A stretch of 7,772 bases of DNA from Aquabacterium sp. (lineage in GTDB: Bacteria > Pseudomonadota > Gammaproteobacteria > Burkholderiales > Burkholderiaceae_C), in NCBI GenBank assembly GCA_017989885.1, contig JAGNPA010000071.1:1-7772 (forward strand). Reading direction: 5' to 3'. The notes beneath the pieces are model-generated. The model did no database searches, had not been told where the DNA came from, and saw nothing but the letters and a program-made list of their open reading frames with translations. Of the stretch, positions 1 through 6,790 are shown piece after piece. Positions within the stretch are counted from its first letter, which is position 1, and the number at the start of each line of letters is the position of its first letter. The position numbers and the translations under genes were made by a program.

Positions 1-464
<464 letters not shown>

Positions 465-1592
465 TCAGTCGGGCGTGAGTTGGCAGTCGGCCGGGGGGAA
501 GTCGCCCAGCGGCCCCAGGGCCTTGACGTCGCGCTGGAACAAGGGCGGGCTCAGCATGTAGGCGGCCAGCAGCCGTCCGAGGGCGGACAGGGAGTCTTCG
601 TGGGTGCGCTCGTAACCGTGTGAGGCGTCGCAGGCAAAGCACAGCAAGGCGGTGCGGATGTCGTTGCCGGCCTCCACGGCCGAGGCGGCATCGCTGCGGT
701 AGAAGCGAAAGACGTCGCGGGCATGGTCGATGGCGTGGCTGCGGCACAGGTGCAGCAGGTGCCGGGTGAGGTGCCAGTCAAAGGGGCCGCTGCTGTCCAT
801 CATCGAGACGGTCACGCCGTACTCCGAGGTGTTCTGGCCCTCGGCCACGGTGCCGTTGTCCACCGACACCAGCTCGGAGACGTCGCCGCCGTGCAGCACG
901 TGCGAGGCGCCCACCCCCACTTCTTCCGAGATGGTGAACAGCAGCAACACGTCCAGCGGCAGGGGTTCGCCGTGGCGCAGCACCGCTTCGGCCGCAGCCA
1001 GCACGCTGGCCACGCCGGCCTTGTCGTCCAGGTAGCGCGAGGTGATGAAGCCGTTGGGGCCGAACTCGGTGCGGGTGTCGAACGAGACGGTGTCGCCCAC
1101 GCGCACCCCAAGCGTCATCAGGTCGGCCACGCTGGCCACGCGTTCGTCCAGGCGCACCTCCACCTGGGTCCAGTCCACGGGTTGGGTGTCGATTTCCTTG
1201 TTGAAGGTGTGACCGGAGGCCTTGAGGGGCAACACCGTGCCGCGCAGGTTGCCAAAGTCGGCGTAGATGGTCACGCGCTCGCCCTCGGCAAAGCGCGAGG
1301 ACCAAAAGCCGATGGGCGAGAGCGCCAGTCGGCCATTGGGTTTGAGGGCCTTGACCATGGCGCCGAGGGTGTCGAGGTGGCTGGCCACGGCGCGTTTGGG
1401 GCAATGCTGGCGACCCGGCAGCAGGGCGCGGATGGCGCCGCGACGGGTGAGCTGGTACGCGATGCCCAGCTCATCGAGCATCTCGCACACCAGCCGCACC
1501 ACGGCGTCCGTCATGCCCGAGGGGCTGGGTGTTTCCAGCAGCCTGCGCAGGGTGGACTGCAGGTAGGCCGGGTTGATCAGGGGCATGCTCAT
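465..1592 (-). CDS. NAGGN-system M42-family metallopeptidase
   Basis: The 375-residue protein is a di-metal aminopeptidase-like hydrolase of the type found as the third member of NAGGN osmoprotectant loci. Visible M42 residues are HLD at 72-74 (first metal ligand and its aspartate), LDDKAG at 188-193 (bridging aspartate, D189 or D190), SEEVG at 222-226 (catalytic E223 and ligand E224), D245 in SVDNG, and a C-terminal histidine, probably H331 in ERTHEDS. Length is normal for M42 enzymes and there is no signal peptide, so it is cytoplasmic. Its ATG overlaps the ngg stop codon (ATGA, 1589-1592) with no clear Shine-Dalgarno, implying translational coupling; a second ATG two codons later is a possible alternative. 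Its substrate is unproven. Cleavage of NAGGN or a related dipeptide is inferred from location only. Confidence 0.93.
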   Translation of the reverse strand: MSMPLINPAYLQSTLRRLLETPSPSGMTDAVVRLVCEMLDELGIAYQLTRRGAIRALLPGRQHCPKRAVASHLDTLGAMVKALKPNGRLALSPIGFWSSRFAEGERVTIYADFGNLRGTVLPLKASGHTFNKEIDTQPVDWTQVEVRLDERVASVADLMTLGVRVGDTVSFDTRTEFGPNGFITSRYLDDKAGVASVLAAAEAVLRHGEPLPLDVLLLFTISEEVGVGASHVLHGGDVSELVSVDNGTVAEGQNTSEYGVTVSMMDSSGPFDWHLTRHLLHLCRSHAIDHARDVFRFYRSDAASAVEAGNDIRTALLCFACDASHGYERTHEDSLSALGRLLAAYMLSPPLFQRDVKALGPLGDFPPADCQLTPD

Positions 1593-3241
1593 GCTGGCAC
1601 GGCCTTGGTCTGCGGGAACAGCAGGTCGACAAAGGCCTGCACGGTCGGCTGGGGCTCGTGGTTGGCCAGCCCCGGGCGCTCGTTGGCCTCGATCACCCAG
1701 TGGGTGTCCCCCTCGACGCGGGGCACCATGAAGTCCAGGCCGACCACGGGGATGTCCAGCAGGCGCGAGGCTTTTTCGGCCACTTCGCGCAGGTGCGGGT
1801 GCAGTTGCGCGGTGACATCGTGGATGGTGCCGCCGGTGTGCAGGTTGGCGGTCTTGCGCACCGACAGCACGGTCCCGGCCGGGAGGATGCTGTCCAGGGT
1901 GTGGCCGGCCAGGCGCACGCAGCGCTCGGTTTCTTCGTCCAGGGGGATGCGGCTTTCGCCATGAGTGGCCGCCTGGCGGCGACGGCTGTGGCGTTCGATC
2001 AGGGTGCGCAGGTCGCTTTCACCGTCGCCCACGACGCAGGCGGGCTGGCGGGTGGCGGCGGCGACGACCTGGTGGTCGATGACGACGATGCGCAGGTCTT
2101 GCCCGGCGACCAGTTCTTCGACGATGACGTCGTCGCAGTGCTTGCGCGCCGCTTCAATGGCGGCGGTGACGGCATCGAGCCCCTGCACGTCCACCGAGAT
2201 GCCGCGGCCTTGCTCGCCCCGGGCGGGTTTGACCACCACGCGGGGGTGGCGCTGCAGGAAGGCCTTGAGCTCGACCGGGCAGGACACGGTGAGTTGCGCG
2301 GGGGTGTTCACGCCCCCTTGCGCGAGCACACGGCGCGTGACGCGCTTGTCATCGCAGCGGCTCATGGCCACGGCCGAGGTCAGGTCGGACAGCGACTCGC
2401 GGCAGGTGATGCTGCGCCCGCCCAGGCTGAGCCGGAAGTAGTCGTACTCGGCGTCCAGCACCTCGGCATGGATGCCGCGGCGGCGCGCTTCCTTGACGAT
2501 GAGCTTGGCGTAGATGTTGAGGCCCTCGTCGCTGTCCGCGCCCACATACAGCAGCTCGTTGATGGGGTTGCGGTTCTTGACGCAGAAAATGGGCACGCGC
2601 TGAAAGCCCATCTTCTCGTACAGCTCGATGGCCTGGGCGTTATCGTGCATGACGGACAGGTCCAGGTGGTGCAGGCCGCGCTGGACAAAGCGCGAGACCA
2701 GGTCGCTGACCAGGGCCGGGCCGATGCCAGGGTGCACGCACTGGGGGTCCACCGCCAGGGACCACAGGCTGCTCCCGCCGTCGGGGTCGTCGCAGGCGGC
2801 GACATGGTCCACGCCGGTGACCACGCCCAGCACGTTGCCGCTGTCGGTCTCTTCGGCCACCAGGATGAGCAGCGCCGGCTGCGTGACGGCCTGCGCCAGG
2901 AAACCCTCGCGCACGGGCACCATCTGCCGGGCGGTGAGGATGCGGTTGATGGCGCCCTCGTCATCGGGCCGGGCAGCGCGCACCTGCCAGCCGGGGCCAG
3001 GGCGGTGAGCCGGCCAGGCGGCGGCGTCGCTCAGGGTCAGGCGAAAGGTGTGCGAGGGGTCCAGAAACAGCTGTTGCGGGGCCAGCGCGACCAGCACATG
3101 CGGGTCGTGGGCGTAGAGGGCGACGTCGCGCTGCTGCGGGGTTTCGGCAATCAAGGCCTCGACCAGGTCGCGCTGGCTGGCGAAGGTCTGGCCCATGAGC
3201 AGGCGGCCCCAGCCGCAGTCGATGATGGTGTGCGGGGTCAT
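1589..3241 (-). CDS. ngg: N-acetylglutaminylglutamine synthetase (GNAT + ATP-grasp)
   Basis: This two-domain enzyme is expected to acetylate glutamine and join it to a second glutamine using ATP, giving the precursor of the osmoprotectant NAGGN. Of its 550 residues, about 1-80 form an N-terminal segment with the CGWGRLLMGQTF stretch (9-20). Residues about 86-220 form a GNAT acetyltransferase, with the acetyl-CoA loop around HPGIGPALV (170-178) and the helix NAQAIELYEKMGF (201-213). Residues about 300-545 form an ATP-grasp ligase related to the cyanophycin synthetase type: VVVKPARGEQGRGISV (335-350), EEL (375-377), GLDFMV (501-506) and the Mg-binding IEANERPG (517-524). In the GNAT loop the usual Arg/Gln is V169. 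The ATG lies 9 bp after the asnO stop with no good Shine-Dalgarno, so it is probably coupled. The symbol follows the Sinorhizobium meliloti asnO-ngg system. Confidence 0.93.
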   Translation of the reverse strand: MTPHTIIDCGWGRLLMGQTFASQRDLVEALIAETPQQRDVALYAHDPHVLVALAPQQLFLDPSHTFRLTLSDAAAWPAHRPGPGWQVRAARPDDEGAINRILTARQMVPVREGFLAQAVTQPALLILVAEETDSGNVLGVVTGVDHVAACDDPDGGSSLWSLAVDPQCVHPGIGPALVSDLVSRFVQRGLHHLDLSVMHDNAQAIELYEKMGFQRVPIFCVKNRNPINELLYVGADSDEGLNIYAKLIVKEARRRGIHAEVLDAEYDYFRLSLGGRSITCRESLSDLTSAVAMSRCDDKRVTRRVLAQGGVNTPAQLTVSCPVELKAFLQRHPRVVVKPARGEQGRGISVDVQGLDAVTAAIEAARKHCDDVIVEELVAGQDLRIVVIDHQVVAAATRQPACVVGDGESDLRTLIERHSRRRQAATHGESRIPLDEETERCVRLAGHTLDSILPAGTVLSVRKTANLHTGGTIHDVTAQLHPHLREVAEKASRLLDIPVVGLDFMVPRVEGDTHWVIEANERPGLANHEPQPTVQAFVDLLFPQTKAVPA

Positions 3242-3250
3242 GTCGGTGTC

Positions 3251-5026
3251 TCAGAGCTGGTGGGTTTGCAGCCACATTTCGAGCAGGGCGACCTGCCACA
3301 GGCGGGAGCCCCGCAGCGGGGTGAGGTGGTCGCTGGGGTGGGCAAGCAGGCGCGCGATGGCCTCTGGCTGGAACAGGCCCCGCTGACGGGCGGCCTGGCT
3401 GGCCAGGGTGTCGCGCACCAGGTCCAGCACGGGCCCCTCGATGTGCTTGAGGATGGGCACCGGGAAGTAGCCCTTGGGGCGGTCGACGACCTCGCGGGGC
3501 AGGTGCCGTCGGGCAATGGCCTTGAGCACGCCCTTGCCGCCATCGCCCAGCTTGTCGGCCACCGGCAGGCGGCCGGCCAGTTCCACCAGCTCATGGTCCA
3601 GGAAGGGCACGCGGGCCTCCAGGCCCCAGGCCATGGTCATGTTGTCGACCCGTTTGACCGGGTCATCGACCAGCATCACGGTGGTGTCCAGGTGCAGGGC
3701 CTTCTCGACGCTGCTGCCGCCGATCCCGCGGAAGTGCTGGTCCACATAGGCCCGGCTCATGCCCGGTGCCTGGGCGGCGGGCAGCAGCAGCTGCGTGAGC
3801 TGCTCGGGCGTGTGGTCGAAGAAGACCTGCTCGTAGGCTGCGGCCGCGCTGTCGGCGGGCACGGTGGCCAGGTGGGGGTACCAGTGGTAGCCGGCGAAGA
3901 CCTCATCGGCCCCCTGGCCGCTTTGCACGACCTTCGTGTGCTTGGCCACCTCGCGCGAGAGCAGGTAGAAGGCCACGTTGTCGTAGCTCACCATCGGCTC
4001 GGACATGGCGGCGATGGTGCCGGGCAAGGCGTCCATCAACTGGTCGGTGGGGATGTGGATGCGGTGGTGCGTGGTGCCAAAGCGCTGGGCGACCAGGTCG
4101 GAGTACATGAACTCGTCACCCGCCTCGCCACCGGCACCGTCAAAGCCGATGGAGAAGGTCTGCAGGCCGGGTTGCCCCATCTCGGCCAGCAGGGCGACGA
4201 TGAGGCTGGAGTCCACGCCACCGGACAGCAGCACGCCCACGGGCACATCGGCCAGGGCGCGGCGTTGCACCGCGGTGCGCAAGGCCTGTTCCACCATGTC
4301 CTCGCGCTCGCGGACGGGCAGGGCGGCCAGGTCGGGGTCGGCCTGCACGCTCAGTTGCCACCAGGTGTGCAAGGTGCCTTCGCCCTCGCCGTCGATGCTC
4401 AGGCTGCTGCCGGGCGGCAGCTTGCGCACGCCCTTGAGCAGGGTCAGCGGAGGCGGCACGACGGCGTGCCAGGACAGGTAGTGGTCCAGGGCCATGAGGT
4501 CGATGCTGCGGTCCACTTCGGGGTCGCAGATCAGGGCGGGCAGGCTGGAGCCAAAGCGCAGGCCACCACGGGTCTGGGCCAGGTACAGCGGTTTGATGCC
4601 AAAGCGATCCCGTGCCAGCGTGACCCGGCCGGTGTCGCGTTCGTGCACGACCACGGCGAACATGCCGTGCATGCGTGGCCAGGCGTCCTGCCCCCAGGCA
4701 TGGAAGGCCTTGAGCACGACCTCGGTGTCGCCGCTGGAGGTGAAGCGGTAGCCCCGCCCTTCCAGGTCCTGGCGCAGTTCGCGGTAGTTGTAGATGCAGC
4801 CGTTGAAGACCAGGGTCAGGCCCAGTTCCCGGTCCACCATGGGTTGCTGGGCGTGCTCGCTCAGGTCGATCACCGTCAGGCGACGGTGGGCCACGGCGAA
4901 CGGGCCTTGCTGGAACATGCCGTGGGCGTCCGGGCCACGGGGGGCGATCACATCGGACATGCGCTGCAACAGCGCGATGTCAGGGGGGCAGCCATCGAAG
5001 CGACGGACACCGACAAAGCCACACAT
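3251..5026 (-). CDS. asnO: N-acetylglutaminylglutamine amidotransferase (AsnB-like)
   Basis: This class II glutamine amidotransferase fused to an asparagine-synthetase domain is expected to amidate N-acetylglutaminylglutamine with ammonia from glutamine, using ATP, giving NAGGN. The chosen ATG exposes the nucleophile Cys2 (MCGFVG) and has a strong Shine-Dalgarno AGAAGGAG 6 bases upstream, giving 591 residues. The frame stays open back to a GTG at 5185, but that start would bury Cys2. The glutaminase domain (about 2-200) shows RGPD (30-33), R49 in HRRL, N75-G76 and D100. The synthetase domain has the pyrophosphate loop SGGVDSS (268-274), SGQGADEVFAGY (369-380) and the tail motif GLEARVPFLDHE (468-479). 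Compared with E. coli AsnB, Cys77 replaces Glu76 of NGEIYN, and Gln371 replaces Glu348 of SGEGSDE. It is the first gene of the operon with ngg and the M42 peptidase. Confidence 0.94.
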   Translation of the reverse strand: MCGFVGVRRFDGCPPDIALLQRMSDVIAPRGPDAHGMFQQGPFAVAHRRLTVIDLSEHAQQPMVDRELGLTLVFNGCIYNYRELRQDLEGRGYRFTSSGDTEVVLKAFHAWGQDAWPRMHGMFAVVVHERDTGRVTLARDRFGIKPLYLAQTRGGLRFGSSLPALICDPEVDRSIDLMALDHYLSWHAVVPPPLTLLKGVRKLPPGSSLSIDGEGEGTLHTWWQLSVQADPDLAALPVREREDMVEQALRTAVQRRALADVPVGVLLSGGVDSSLIVALLAEMGQPGLQTFSIGFDGAGGEAGDEFMYSDLVAQRFGTTHHRIHIPTDQLMDALPGTIAAMSEPMVSYDNVAFYLLSREVAKHTKVVQSGQGADEVFAGYHWYPHLATVPADSAAAAYEQVFFDHTPEQLTQLLLPAAQAPGMSRAYVDQHFRGIGGSSVEKALHLDTTVMLVDDPVKRVDNMTMAWGLEARVPFLDHELVELAGRLPVADKLGDGGKGVLKAIARRHLPREVVDRPKGYFPVPILKHIEGPVLDLVRDTLASQAARQRGLFQPEAIARLLAHPSDHLTPLRGSRLWQVALLEMWLQTHQL

Positions 5027-5032
5027 GCGGGG

Positions 5033-5040
5033 CTCCTTCT
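5033..5040 (-). promoter_or_regulatory. asnO ribosome binding site
   Basis: On the minus strand AGAAGGAG ends 6 bases before the ATG at 5024-5026. It is the best Shine-Dalgarno in the NAGGN operon; the two downstream genes lack one. It decides the asnO start, which places the catalytic Cys immediately after the initiator Met. Confidence 0.8.
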
Positions 5041-5111
5041 GGTTGCGCCAGAGGGCTCGTGCGAGCCTGGGACGGCAACGCCATCGGCATCCGGGAGATG
5101 CGGCGTCATGC

Positions 5112-5130
5112 CCGCCTGAAGGACAGGCGG
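5112..5130 (-). repeat. Perfect 7-bp hairpin with anti-Shine-Dalgarno loop
   Basis: Read on the minus strand, CCGCCTG and CAGGCGG form a perfect stem around the 5-base loop TCCTT. The loop is exactly complementary to AAGGA (5034-5038) within the asnO ribosome binding site, about 80 nt downstream. There is no T tract, so it is not a terminator. A loop-to-Shine-Dalgarno contact is inferred. Confidence 0.55.
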
Positions 5131-5158
5131 ACGGCGCCCGACCGCTTGGCCCACGGAC

Positions 5159-5200
5159 GGGCGTACCACGAGTTCGGGTGAGCACCGTGGGTGCCCGCCC
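5159..5200 (-). repeat. Two-part inverted repeat in asnO leader
   Basis: On the plus strand, GGGCG (5159-5163) pairs with CGCCC (5196-5200), and CCACG (5166-5170) with CGTGG (5186-5190), separated by a small asymmetric internal loop. The apical 15 bases contain GGTG and CACC. In RNA this would be a long imperfect stem near the 5' end of the asnO leader. Confidence 0.5.
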
Positions 5201-5244
5201 TGCTGGTGGTCGATGCGCTCAGCGCAGGCTGGCGTGCATCGGAA

Positions 5245-5268
5245 AAATACTATTGTACAAATGTATTT
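5245..5268. promoter_or_regulatory. 24-bp operator-like palindrome over the asnO -10
   Basis: A core TTGTACAA (5253-5260) is flanked by two unmatched bases on each side and then by arms AAATAC (5245-5250) and GTATTT (5263-5268), so 20 of 24 positions obey dyad symmetry. It is AT-rich in very GC-rich DNA. It covers the -10 (5252-5257) and the expected start point, as a repressor operator would. The central GT-AC spacing resembles GntR-type sites, but I cannot name the regulator. Confidence 0.55.
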
Positions 5269-5280
5269 GGGTGCGTGCAA
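5252..5280 (-). promoter_or_regulatory. Candidate sigma70 promoter of the asnO-ngg-peptidase operon
   Basis: On the minus strand a -35 TTGCAC (5275-5280) is followed after exactly 17 bp by a -10 TACAAT (5252-5257). The -10 matches consensus at 5 of 6 positions; the -35 keeps only the TTG. It sits in the one AT-rich patch of the divergent region. A degenerate -35 would fit a promoter that needs an activator or responds to osmotic conditions, but that is inference. Confidence 0.5.
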
Positions 5281-5369
5281 GCGGCGAACCAGGGGGTGTG
5301 GCCGGGCTGGCGCTCGCCATAATGCCGGGCGGCGTTGTTGCCGTGCCGATGTGTGGGTCTGACATGCTC

Positions 5370-6047
5370 ATGAAGCGTTCCCTGCGTCAGCTGACCCGTA
5401 CCCTCGTGACGGGCCTGCTGGCCGCCTTGCCCCTGATCGTGACCGTGGCCGTGTTCATCTGGCTGGGGCGGCTGCTGTATGCCTGGCTGGGGCCGAGCAG
5501 CCTGGTGGGGCAGGTGTTCGTCGGGCTGGGGCTGGGCCTGTCGGGCTCGGTGATGCTGGGCTATGTGCTGGGCGCCCTGATCATCGTGCTGGGGGTGTAC
5601 GCCCTGGGCCTGCTGGTCGAGGGAGGGTTGCAGCGCGGTCTGGTGCGCCTGGTCAATGCGGTGGTGAGCCGCATCCCGCTGGTGCGCAATGTGTACGACC
5701 TCATCAGCCGGTTTGTCGACCTGCTCAGCCAGAACGGTGACGATGGCCTCAAGTCGATGCGTCCGGTGTGGTGCAGCTTTGGCGGCAGTGGGGGCGTGAA
5801 GGTGCTGGGCCTGCTGTCGACACCCGAGCCGGTCGAGATCGACGGGCAGCGCTACCTGGCGGTGCTGGTGCCGACGGCGCCGGTGCCGGTCGGCGGTGGC
5901 CTGCTCTATGTGCAGGAGTCGTGGGTGACCCCGGCCGATGTGGGCATGGACGGCCTGACCAGCATCTATGTGTCGATGGGGGTGACCTCGGGCCAGGTGC
6001 TGGGCCGCAGCCCGGCCTCGCCCAAGGCCCCCGACCCGGCTGCGTGA
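5370..6047 (+). CDS. DUF502 family inner-membrane protein
   Basis: Members of this family are conserved bacterial membrane proteins without an assigned biochemical role. The 225-residue reading begins MKRSLRQLTRTLVTGLLAALPL, which fits the usual family start. Two hydrophobic segments are clear, at about residues 11-40 and 62-85. Next comes the family motif IPLVRNVYDLISRFVDLL (102-119), then a soluble C-terminal domain with LVPTAPVPVGGGLLYV (166-181). Other in-frame ATGs at 5364, 5349 and 5322 are possible starts, and none has a strong Shine-Dalgarno. The frame also stays open upstream into asnO antisense sequence, which I do not regard as coding. It is divergent from asnO and convergent with the GST gene (25 bp between stops). 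A CATAAT at 5318-5323 could be a -10 but has no -35. Confidence 0.9.
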   Translation: MKRSLRQLTRTLVTGLLAALPLIVTVAVFIWLGRLLYAWLGPSSLVGQVFVGLGLGLSGSVMLGYVLGALIIVLGVYALGLLVEGGLQRGLVRLVNAVVSRIPLVRNVYDLISRFVDLLSQNGDDGLKSMRPVWCSFGGSGGVKVLGLLSTPEPVEIDGQRYLAVLVPTAPVPVGGGLLYVQESWVTPADVGMDGLTSIYVSMGVTSGQVLGRSPASPKAPDPAA

Positions 6048-6072
6048 GCGGGTGGCCTGAGCCGGGCTCCGA

Positions 6073-6678
6073 TCAGATCAGGCCTTCGGCCTTCAGGGCG
6101 CGCTGGGTGGCCGGGCGTGCCGCGACCCGACCCTGGAAGGCGATCAGGTGGGGCCAAGCGCTCAGGTCGAGCTGGACGAACTTGGCCCAGCCGACGACGG
6201 TGAACAGGTAGGCGTCGGCCACGCTGAAGGTGTCGCCCATCAGGAAGTCGCGGCCGGCGAGTTGATCGTTGACGTAGCCCAGGCGGCGCTGCAGGTTGGC
6301 GCGCGCCAGGTCCTTCATCTCGGGTGTGGCGGCCGGGTTGAAGAAGGGGCTGAAGTTCTTGTGCACTTCGGTGCCGATGAAGGTCAGCCAGCTTTGCAGC
6401 TGGTAGCGGGCCTTGCTGCCGTTGGCAGGGGCCAGTTGCAGCTCGGGGGCCAGGTCGGCCAGGTACTGCAGGATGGCGGGGCCTTCGGTGAGCAGGTCAC
6501 CATCGTCCAGCAGCAGGGCGGGCACATAGCCCTTGGGGTTGATGGCCCAGAAATCGGCGCCGCTGGCGGTGAGCTTCTTGGCCAGGTCCACGGTTTCGGT
6601 GTCGTAGGGGCGGCCGATTTCTTCCAGCACGATGTGCGAGGCCAGCGAGCAGGAGCCGGGTTTCAGGAACAGCTTCAT
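6073..6678 (-). CDS. Beta-class glutathione S-transferase
   Basis: The 201-residue protein is a cytosolic GST, expected to conjugate or otherwise handle glutathione in detoxification. The N-terminal thioredoxin-fold domain begins MKLFLKPGSCSLASHI, with the beta-class Cys10. It contains KGYVPALL (49-56, with the cis-proline P53) and TEGPAILQYLAD (64-75) for glutathione binding. The helical domain has H106 in TEVHKNFSPFF and the N-capping motif SVADAYLF (152-159). Length is typical. I start at the ATG 6676-6678 rather than the TTG one codon earlier, because GGAGA lies 7 bases upstream. Its leader carries a nested inverted repeat. The physiological substrate cannot be read from sequence, and no neighbour points to a degradation pathway. 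Confidence 0.95.
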   Translation of the reverse strand: MKLFLKPGSCSLASHIVLEEIGRPYDTETVDLAKKLTASGADFWAINPKGYVPALLLDDGDLLTEGPAILQYLADLAPELQLAPANGSKARYQLQSWLTFIGTEVHKNFSPFFNPAATPEMKDLARANLQRRLGYVNDQLAGRDFLMGDTFSVADAYLFTVVGWAKFVQLDLSAWPHLIAFQGRVAARPATQRALKAEGLI

Positions 6679-6689
6679 CAAGGTTCTCC

Positions 6690-6746
6690 GTGGGCAGAGG
6701 GGTTCACAAAGGGATCAACCCATTGTGGCCGAGGGGGCTTGCCCAC
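6690..6746. repeat. Nested inverted repeat upstream of the GST gene
   Basis: Outer 7-bp arms GTGGGCA (6690-6696) and TGCCCAC (6740-6746) enclose a second dyad at nearly the same centre: CACAA (6705-6709), GGG (6711-6713), loop ATCAA, CCC (6719-6721), TTGTG (6723-6727), with one A opposite A. The outer arm ends right next to the GST Shine-Dalgarno (6686-6689). It could be a DNA operator or an mRNA hairpin controlling GST translation; no T tract follows. Confidence 0.55.
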
Positions 6747-6790
6747 AGATGGCGCTGGGAATTGACACGGGGCCTCGGGCTCCTGGGGCG

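Larger units (their letters stand above)
5027..5245 (-). promoter_or_regulatory. Long structured leader of asnO
   Basis: If transcription starts about 7 bases past the -10 at 5252-5257, the asnO mRNA has an untranslated leader of roughly 219 nt. It is rich in inverted repeats: GGGCG and CCACG arms at 5159-5200, a 7-bp hairpin at 5112-5130, and GGCTC/GAGCC at 5054-5067. I recognise no known riboswitch class and see no convincing leader peptide. The asnO frame is open through 5185-5027, but the encoded residues are Arg/Pro-rich and look like noncoding GC-rich sequence. Leader function is inference; the repeats are visible. Confidence 0.4.

Noticed and set aside
723..1964. 413-codon plus-strand frame antisense to the M42 peptidase
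   Set aside because: No domain, Gly/His/Val-rich antisense composition, and the opposite strand has intact M42 catalytic motifs.
1658..5119. Open frame of 1153 codons on the plus strand, antisense to ngg and asnO
   Set aside because: It is Gly/His/Val/Gln-rich, low in complexity and without recognisable domains. The opposite strand encodes two clear enzymes in which GC-rich third positions remove antisense stop codons.
5027..5185. 53-residue N-terminal extension of AsnO from a GTG
   Set aside because: Cys2 must be N-terminal after Met removal for glutaminase activity, and the ATG at 5024-5026 has an excellent Shine-Dalgarno.
5318..5323. CATAAT as the -10 of the DUF502 gene
   Set aside because: No -35-like hexamer occurs at 16-18 bp upstream. 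Kept only as a remark in the gene entry.
4794..5369. Long N-terminal extension of the DUF502 frame
   Set aside because: The added residues are antisense to asnO and its leader, Arg/Pro-rich and unlike the family, which normally begins just before the first membrane segment.
6059..6091. Small hairpins GAGCC/GGCTC and AGGCC/GGCCT between the DUF502 and GST stops, as a bidirectional terminator
   Set aside because: Stems are 5 bp with 1- to 3-base loops and there is no T tract on either strand. One lies in the GST coding end. Too weak to call.
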